Origin: Cordylochernes scorpioides
Taxonomy: Eukaryota > Arthropoda > Arachnida > Pseudoscorpiones > Chernetidae
Reading direction: 5' to 3'
Length of the DNA: 64,000 bases
Assembly: GCA_030710605.1 (NCBI GenBank)
Contig: CP092863.1
Span: 140,127,547-140,191,546, forward strand
In this document: positions 55,869-64,000 of the stretch, one piece after another
How the letters are laid out: each line of letters begins with the position of its first letter
Position numbering within the stretch: the first letter of the stretch is position 1
Position numbers and translations under genes: made by a program
The notes under the pieces: model-generated
Database searches by the model: none
What the model was told of the DNA's origin: nothing
What the model saw: the letters and a program-made list of their open reading frames with translations, nothing else

Positions 55869-57294
55869 TTTTGTCTTTTCCTAATACAATTTACAAGTAT
55901 ATATACAAGGCCCGGAATTTCGGTATGCACATACAATGACCTATATAGAAAACTATATTCAAATATTTTATCATTGTAAAAATAATGTTTTTTAAATAAA
56001 TAAACTAACACTATTTCATATATATATGCGAACAGAAATATTTATAATTTCAATCGCCATCTATCGATAAAATTGGCAACAAATAAATGTACTAAAATAT
56101 TTTTCCTTGTAATAATATCGTCAAATATTATCTCCATAGGTTCCCTGAACACCCCTAAGCTTCTATCCTTAGTAAATACAGGGTATATATATAAGAAATC
56201 CAATCCAATACAATAGTAGAGTAGTCTGGAGATTAATTTGGCGAAACCGCTGAGAGGGTTCGCTACTGATGAGCCAAGCCCTCTCATTCAATAACTTTCA
56301 TCATTGCAGTAAGGTCTGTAGAGATAATAGTTGATGATATTATTAAAAAAGAAACACAACCCCAGTAAATTAGAATTGTTTTACATTTTATAATATTACA
56401 ATGGATGGAATCGTAGGATACCATTGTTAAAAGAGACCAAAGGTGAACGCGACGAGTTTATTTATTTAAAAGGCTGCGAGCTTTCGGACATTAATGTTCT
56501 TCAACTGGGTATTATGCGAATAGCGTATTAGCCTGTTGAAGGAGGCTATTGTCTGAAAGCTTGTAGCCTTTTAAATAAAGAAACTGGTCGCGTTTACCTT
56601 TGGTCTCTTCTATTAGAATTATGATATACTCTGTATTTATTCAGATATGTGCAGCCTGAAGTAAACACAAGAACCCGATAACGGCCGGTGATGGAGTTTC
56701 TGTTTAATTCCGGAGACATTTCAGCCATTGTAATTTACTCGGTAGTTTCCTTGACCCCTTCTAGCCAGCTCATTGGAGGTCTTATACTATTTTCTTTCAA
56801 TATTCCCCCCAATATCAACATATTTTCTAGATCATTTGAACTGATTATGTTTCCGAAGTAGGTGAGTCTTTAAAATTAATAATAATTATTTTTTGAAATA
56901 TGTATCTTTTCACATTTATATCATCAAATATTAAATATACAAACCTTATTGCAATGGTAAAAGTTATTGAATGAGAAGGCTTGGCTCATCAAGGGTGAAC
57001 CCTCTCAGCAATATCGCCAAATTAATCTTCAGACTAAGGTTAATCTCATGGGATTCTAGGGATATACGTGGAATAATTTCATTTAAGATTGGAATATTTG
57101 TCATTTTATCTATCCATGGCACTCCGAGTAGTTTTCTCCATGTCCACATTACAAATTCTTAAAAGCTTTTTCTTTCTTATTTTCTGAGATATCAACTCTC
57201 ACATCAATAAATGAACACAGGGAATGCTATCAACTTTACAACTCTCTTTTTTGTGTCTTGAAAGAAATATCGGAAAATAAGATAGATTTAAAAA

Positions 57295-57825
57295 TAATGA
57301 AGGCATATCCTGACCAAAAGCACATGTGCTTTTTAGATGGCAGAGCGCCATCACAGAAATCAACTAAACGTTTATTTTTAACTGTTCCCTGATATTTGAC
57401 TAACCCATTTTCTTGATAAATTAAGAAAAGCCATCCACAGACGTGTTTCGCGCTGTTGTCGCTCGCGTGAAGTAGGCTGTACCACTGATACCAAAATATT
57501 TTTGGTCCAAAAGGCTTCTTGAAAATCAAGAAATGGGTATTTAAGGCCAAATTTGTGTAAATACGCTTAACACATGAAAATTCAATAGAAAAAAATGAAA
57601 GATAAGTGGGTCAGGTGTTGATATTGAAAATAAAGTAAGCATATCCTGACCACGAGCACATGTGCTTTCTAGATGGCAGAGCTTGATAAATCAAGAAATT
57701 GGGATGGCCGAATATCACGGAACAAGTTAAATAAACGTTTAGTTTATTTTTGTTCCACTAGATGGCGCTCTGCCATCTAGAAAGCACATGTGCTCGTGGT
57801 CAGGATATGCTTCCTTTATTTTTAA
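57295..57825. mobile_element. Family 2 element, copy B
   Basis: This is the counterpart of 16,205-16,740 with the same layout: AGAGCGCCATC landmarks, the decayed ribozyme region at about 57,435-57,485 and an inverted terminal arm. Confidence 0.75.
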
Positions 57826-59501
57826 TTAAACTAAAGATAGATTTGTGATTGACAGAATAAGATCGTACTAGTGTAATACAATACCTATTTAGTAATCATC
57901 CACACACGTCATTGTGAGGTCATTGGGTGGCATTGGATTAGACGCAGATTATATCGAAGAGTTTAGAGAAGAAGAAAAAGAAGCGAGAAAAAAAAAATGT
58001 CTCAATGCGGATAAAGACTTAAAGATAATTGGGAGAATCTTCCCCAAGAAATGCCAGTCTCCGTCCAGGGAGAAGAAGAAGAAGTAAAAAAACCTTTAAT
58101 ACGAGAACTCAGTCATTTAAGATGGTTTCCCATCTTCAAATCTTTCTCTCTTTTTTTTATCTCAGTAATTCAGAGATCTTCTCTCAAAATTGAATTCCTT
58201 TCTTTTCATTGAGGGTGATGAACGCAATTGGGGACAAGTTATTTCATAAAAAAATATTATTACAATTATTTAATTTTAAATAGAATAATAATAATAATAT
58301 TAAATCAATAGAGTTTTATATTTGTGTTTATATGTATTCATTTTAGGAAACAAAATTTTGACAGTCGTCTATTTTTTCAAGGAGACGGAGGCTGTTCACA
58401 CTTGGTTATCTCATGTGTCTTCAAATAAGGTCACTGTAATATCTTTCAGAGTTATTGTCTGAATCCCGATATACATGCTGAAAGGTAAAACTTCCTTAAG
58501 TTTTGTCTATGAGTGTATGAGGGGAAAATACCAGAATAATAAAAGTAATGATAACAAGAAAAGAGAGTTTTTCATAGATCCAAGTACAAGTTAATAAGAC
58601 CAAACCCAAATAAATAGTGTGTGACATTTCGGTAACAGCGATGTTACTATCATCATACAAAAGTACTGAATGTTATTTTTTGTATATTTTAAGTACCTTA
58701 GTCTGATGATATTAACATCGCTGTTATACCGAAACGTCATACAATTTATTTGGATTTGGTCTTATTACCTTGTGTTTCTAATCTATAATCCAAGTTGTGT
58801 GCCCATTTTGTTGGAGTTTTTATTATTTTTTATTAATTAATCTGTGTGTGTTGTGTATTTTTGTATATATTTGACAAAATATATCTGGTCATGTGTATAG
58901 AATGACTGTATATATGTATTGTGATTAGAAAATAAAGTGTGTTTTCAAGACCAGTTATCTAGAGGGTGGTTGTTTAGATCCTTACGAGTTTGCTACATTT
59001 TTGGAGAGACTCTAGCACCAACTATACCTAGAATTTAAGGAATGAATTAGATATCGAACTAACAAGGTTTACCGAATACTTATCATAAACCTGAGTATTA
59101 AAAGATAACGACTGCCATCTATCGGAATAAACAGCGATTAAACGTTAGGTTTACCAATTAAATAGTCATCCACATTTTCTGATATACATTCAGAAAAAAA
59201 GGATAATTATACATAAATACATTACGATGTAATTACAGAAAGGGAATTAGACCTATATTTGTCGTTGATTATATCTTAATGGAACTGTGATTTGAGAAGT
59301 TTTCCATTTGTGCGGATCGCACAGACGTCTGTGTCTCTAGCCAATCTTATCCTGACACATCCAACACAGGGTCTTTGTATCGTCCCATCTTGCTGATAGT
59401 TCCCAGTCTTCTCACCACATGTCACCATTCAGTGATCATAATAACTGCATTTTACCATTATGCCATCCAGATATTTACGAAATATTAAATACTTTGCAAT
59501 A

Positions 59502-59667
59502 CAGTAGAACCTCCCTTTAGCGCACACCTCTCTATAAAGGACAGTTTTCATTTGAAAAATTACCATTTTTACTATTTAGCAACTTTCTGGTAAGAGGACA
59601 CCTCTCCATAAAGGACACTTTGGCTCTGTAACTAGGTGTTGTCCTTTACAGAGAGGTAGTTCTACTA
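59502..59667 (+). mobile_element. Pogo-like MITE, unexpanded (copy B)
   Basis: This is a roughly 165-bp element with inverted ends ACAGTAGAACCTCCCTTTAG and AGAGGTAGTTCTACTATA next to TA. It is the ancestral state of the 91-bp satellite in copy A. Confidence 0.85.
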
Positions 59668-60301
59668 TATATAGAAATCATAAGGCGATAATATGTGACA
59701 TCTATATATTAGACAAAAGAAATCATTAAAGCATGGATGTTACTTTTTAAATATAAAACAAGACTTATTTCATTACATTATAATAAAATTTTCACAACTT
59801 TATATTGCTAACCTTATATCGTTTTAACAAAAATTTAATACGAACAATTTTTTATTTCTCTATTTCAAAATATAAACACATTAAAATATTCTCTTCGTTT
59901 ATCCTTCTCAAATGGCAAGAGAAAATACCCTAATATATAAAATAAAAGACAATAAACAGGTTATAAAAAGTATTTTAAAAGATATATATGGATATAAATA
60001 GGAATATAATGCCACACACAGAGGGGTATATTAGACGTGTGGAGGGAGAGTTGTAAATGTATACCGCGCCCACAAATCCCACCAGATCTCCCAAGATAAA
60101 TATGAGATGTTGGGATAATCCCTGGGATATCATCCCAACCATTTATCCCTGTCTGTCCCCATATTACCTTTCCCACATTCCACACCCTACTTCCCATTTT
60201 TTCCCTATTTTCTTTTATATTATATCGTTATTACTTTGTCATTTACTAATTTATCTCTCTATTTAACCATCTCTACCTTTATTAAGTGTTTTAAAAATGA
60301 T

Positions 60302-60336
<35 letters not shown>

Positions 60337-60341
<5 letters not shown>

Positions 60342-60480
60342 TAATAAAAAGGCATATATTGGATTTAATAAAAGATCTATTTGCCAAAATTTCTGTTGGC
60401 TGAGCTCCAAACCTTTATCAAGGCATTACATTTTTGTATACACAATTAAATCCAATATATGCCTTTTTATTATCTAATGA
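60337..60480. mobile_element. Short foldback element (copy B)
   Basis: It has the same termini as 21,053-22,161 (GATAATAAAAAGGCATATAT and inverse) but only about 30 bp of right arm, and a more diverged left arm. It is flanked by long AT repeats. Confidence 0.75.
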
Positions 60481-61374
60481 ATTAAATATGGATTGCTCTA
60501 TTTTCAATATATATATATATATATATCTTATATTTAAATTTTAAAAAAGATAAGATTTCTGTTGTTTTGGATCATATTGATGATTATGCTATGGTGGTGC
60601 AGTCGTGGTTAAAATCTTGTAAGTAAAATAATAAAAATAGTCTTGATCAGATATTGTTTTAATTGTGAACCCATGGAATATATATAGAACAATTTGATAA
60701 AAGTAATGCCTGTCTTAAGGCGTATAAATAAATAAAACAAAAGATTATTTACATAATTACAAAAACTTTGGGTCGGCCAACGGGGAACAACAACAATGAG
60801 TTTTTATATGGTAAGCGTGACCTCTGGCGGTCGATTTAAACAGAGTATTTATATCTATGAAATTATAATTTTTTAAAATAAAATAATATCTTTTTATATA
60901 ACATTTTAAATAATTATCTTAATATAACATTTCAAAATAAAATATTTCAATACAACATATATATATTTATACTCTCTATATTATATTCTCAATTCGATAT
61001 CAAAATTTTCTATAACTTTATTTAAATATTATAAAACCTTTATATATATATAATCCACATTATTATTATAAATACGTTAAAAGAATAGCTACCCATCACA
61101 TGAATGAATACCTTTCTCAAATTCACAAAAAATTCCAACCGCTGATTTTAACTGTAATGTAAAACTTTAGCATTTAAATTTCTAAAAATGCTCTGTGATC
61201 GAGATAAAGTGAAGAATTTGATTAGAGAGAGCTCAAATTCAGAGCTCCATCTAACTTTAATAAAAAAAAACCTTTCACAAGATACATATAAGGGAATTGC
61301 CTAATCTATATAAATTTCATTTAGTTAATCAATATTAGTGTCGCATATATATATAGATGTTTAATTGTAATAAA

Positions 61375-62835
61375 ATGTTGAAACACAAGGTAATAAGACC
61401 AAATCCAAATAAATAAACAGTGTTGTTACCGAAACGTCACACACTATTTATTTATTTGGTCTTATTAGCTTGTGTTTATAATCCAAATTGTATCGTATCA
61501 TTAGGATTTGGTCTTATTAGCTTGTGTTTATAATCCAAATTGTATCTTATCATTAGGATTTGGTCATATTACCTTGTGTTTATAATCCAAATTGTACCTT
61601 ATCATTAGGATTTGGTCATATTACCTTGTGTTTATAATCCAAATTGTACCTTATCATTAGGATTTGGTCTTATTAGCTTGTGTTTATAATCCAAATTGTA
61701 TCTTATCATTAGGATTTGGTCTTATTAGCTTGTGTTTATAATCCAAATTGTATCTTATCATTAGGATTTGGTCATATTACCTTGTGTTTATAATCCAAAT
61801 TGTACCTTATCATTAGGATTTGGTCTTATTACCTTGTGTTTATAATCCAAATTGTACCTTATCATTAGGATTTGGTCTTATTACCTTGTGTTTATAATCC
61901 AAATTGTATCTTATCATTAGGATTTGGTCTTATTAGCTTGTGTTTATAATCCAAATTGTATCTTATCATTAGGATTTGGTCATATTACCTTGTGTTTATA
62001 ATCCAAATTGTACCTTATCATTAGGATTTGGTCTTATTACCTTGTGTTTATAATCCAAATTGTACCTTATCATTAGGATTTGGTCTTATTACCTTGTGTT
62101 TATAATCCAAATTGTACCATATCATTAGGATTTGGTCTTATTAGCTTGTGTTTATAATCCAAATTGTATCTTATCATTAGGATTTGGTCTTATTAGCTTG
62201 TGTTTATAATCCAAATTGTATCTTATCATTAGGATTTGGTCATATTACCTTGTGTTTATAATCCAAATTGTACCTTATCATTAGGATTTGGTCTTATTAC
62301 CTTGTGTTTATAATCCAAATTGTACCTTATCATTAGGATTTGGTCTTATTACCTTGTGTTTATAATCCAAATTGTACCTTATCATTAAGATTTGGTCTTA
62401 TTACCTTGTGTTTATAATCCAAATTGTACCTTATCATTAGGATTTGGTCTTATTACCTTGTGTTTATAATCCAAATTGTACCTTATCATTAGGATTTGGT
62501 CTTATTACCTTGTGTTTATAATCCAAATTGTACCTTATCATTAGGATTTGGTCTTATTACCTTGTGTTTATAATCCAAATTGTACCTTATCATTAGGATT
62601 TGGTCTTATTACCTTGTGTTTATAATCCAAATTGTACCTTATCATTAGGATTTGGTCTTATTACCTTGTGTTTATAATCCAAATTGTATCTTATCATTAG
62701 GATTTGGTCTTATTACCTTGTGTTTATAATCCAAATTGTACCTTATCATTAGGATTTGGTCTTATTACCTTGTGTTTATAATCCAAATTGTACCTTAACA
62801 TTAGGATTTGGTCTCAATACCTAGTGTTTCTAATC
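61375..62835 (+). repeat. 52-bp satellite, about 26 units (copy B)
   Basis: Same unit and same edges as copy A but twice as long. Variant units alternate in blocks (TTATTAGCTT with GTATCTTATC, CATATTACC with GTACC, TTATTACC with GTACC), giving a loose higher-order pattern of four to five units between about 61,460 and 62,330. The last third is nearly uniform. Confidence 0.92.
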
Positions 62836-64000
62836 TATAATTTAAATCGTACCTCTAACCAAAATGTTCAAATTGATATCCTTTCTTGAAAGTATGTAAA
62901 TATGAGGCAATAGCGCGTCATCTATATATGAGATATACAATTAATAGATACGAAATGCTTCTTTAAAAAAAAACCTAATTGTTTTTCTTGAAAATGTTTT
63001 CTTCAACAAAAGATAATCAAATATTTAGCGAGAGTAAAAAAATCAGTTTTGTATGATTATCATTATTAGTAATCATAAATATTCAGGAATAAATCTATTT
63101 AAAGGGCCTAAAAATTAGAACTAGTACTCTCAAATGGAGAAATATATATATGTCATAAAAAAAACTTATATTCTAGTTACCATACCTTTCATGCAGTCGT
63201 GGATAAAAAGAAAAATTAATAATAACCTTTTATGTTCTAAATTATATATATTTTTTGATTATTTCTCAAAGCAAACAGTTTTACATACAAAGACAACTAA
63301 CAATGTTTTTAAATAATTAGGTTATATTCTTTTTGTTTGGCATTCCTTTACATTTCAAAAATTAACTCTGTGTTTAGTTCTTATTTTTAATTTTATTATT
63401 TAAGTTATAATTTCAGTTATATTAGGAAAACAATTCCAATAAATATTATGGCCATGTAAATACCCCGTTCTAGAATTTTAATTATATTATGAATAATAAA
63501 AATATGATTTTGTCATATATATATATACACTAAAAAAACATTAATATATTACCAAAACTTTATTTTCTTAGAATGCTAAATCGTATGTGTAACTAAAAAG
63601 TGTAACTATTTATTGAAACTATTTTAAAATGATCAAGTTTGTCAATAATAAAATTGAAACTATAAATTGCTCCATTTTTCTCATATATATGGTAAATAGT
63701 TAGCAAAAAAATGGATTTTCTTTATATATTTTTTAGTTGGATTTCCAATACCAAATTCTTGAGGTCAACAACATACACGAAATTGAGTCTCAAAACTAAA
63801 AAATCGATAACAAACTGAAGAAATATATTTTATTTATTTAGTTTCCCAGAGAAACTTGATTCCCAATTATAATCCATTATTTCGAGTTTTCTTTTTTCCA
63901 TAAAAATATCTTTTTCAGTCGAATTTGTGGCCAATAAACTTTCCCTATATATAATGTTGCACACTTTTCTATTTTCTCCAAACTTTATTTTTTCATTTGA

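Larger units (their letters stand above)
42491..64000 (+). repeat. Segmental duplication, copy B (direct)
   Basis: This is the partner of copy A and runs off the right edge of the window. It probably starts further left than 42,491, because the nested MITE at 42,262-42,652 is cut by the window start in copy A. Compared with copy A it lacks the Tc1 element and the LINE fragment, has one unit instead of 16 of the 91-bp satellite and about 26 instead of 12-13 units of the 52-bp satellite, and has an extra SINE near 48,830-49,020. Confidence 0.95.

Noticed and set aside
1-64000. Two haplotypes assembled in tandem as the cause of the duplication
   Set aside because: Not excluded, but the copies differ by several complete insertions and array expansions, more than I would expect for alleles, and the 16-kb middle segment is unique. 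Read depth would settle it.

Overview
This is a eukaryotic, very AT-rich, repeat-dominated window, most likely from an arthropod and probably a chelicerate. The pointers are exons that resemble arthropod Dscam, a Tc1-type transposase and LINE C-termini of the kind seen in arachnids, and many families of short inverted-repeat elements. There are no operons or bacterial signals. The only host coding sequence I can support is four exons of a Dscam-like immunoglobulin-superfamily gene on the minus strand. They form two copies of the same exon pair (about 9106-8922 with 7948-7726, and 51446-51262 with 50297-50075), with conserved GT/AG sites and compatible phases. Everything else looks like intronic or intergenic DNA full of mobile elements.

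The main architecture is a direct segmental duplication. Copy A (1 to about 25,840) is repeated as copy B (about 42,491 to 64,000). The offset shrinks from 42.5 kb on the left to 38.2 kb on the right because of later insertions and array expansions. Both copies run off the window. The two copies therefore act as an empty-site experiment. Copy A alone carries a Tc1-type element (11168-12575), a LINE fragment (about 24,100-24,940) and a 16-unit array of a 91-bp satellite. Copy B alone carries a SINE (about 48,830-49,020) and a longer 52-bp satellite. At the same CA/TA microsatellite the two copies carry different hammerhead-ribozyme elements.

The most interesting system is a group of roughly 320-340-bp elements, each with a directly repeated unit followed by an inverted partial copy. 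Two families carry recognisable type I hammerhead ribozymes with very short stem III, the kind known from Penelope-like retroelements and retrozymes. Good or nearly good ribozymes lie at 474-515, 1323-1364, 9633-9674, 14597-14638, 42962-43003, 43854-43908, 52078-52119 and 55689-55730. Several are on the same strand as the Dscam exons and would be transcribed inside its introns.

A second theme is satellite DNA born from inverted-repeat transposons. A pogo-like MITE seeded the 91-bp array, a foldback element's end seeded the 52-bp array, and the core of a TIR element amplifies as 111-bp units between its ends. The 3' end of a LINE is likewise tandemly repeated as 115-bp units.

The segment between the duplicated copies (about 25,840-42,260) holds a GC-rich 40-bp minisatellite, a degenerate 70-bp repeat, a 100-N assembly gap (28958-29057), tRNA-related SINEs, foldback elements, a 43-base G run and one GC-richer island without visible repeats (33,870-34,310). 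I see no complete gene there.
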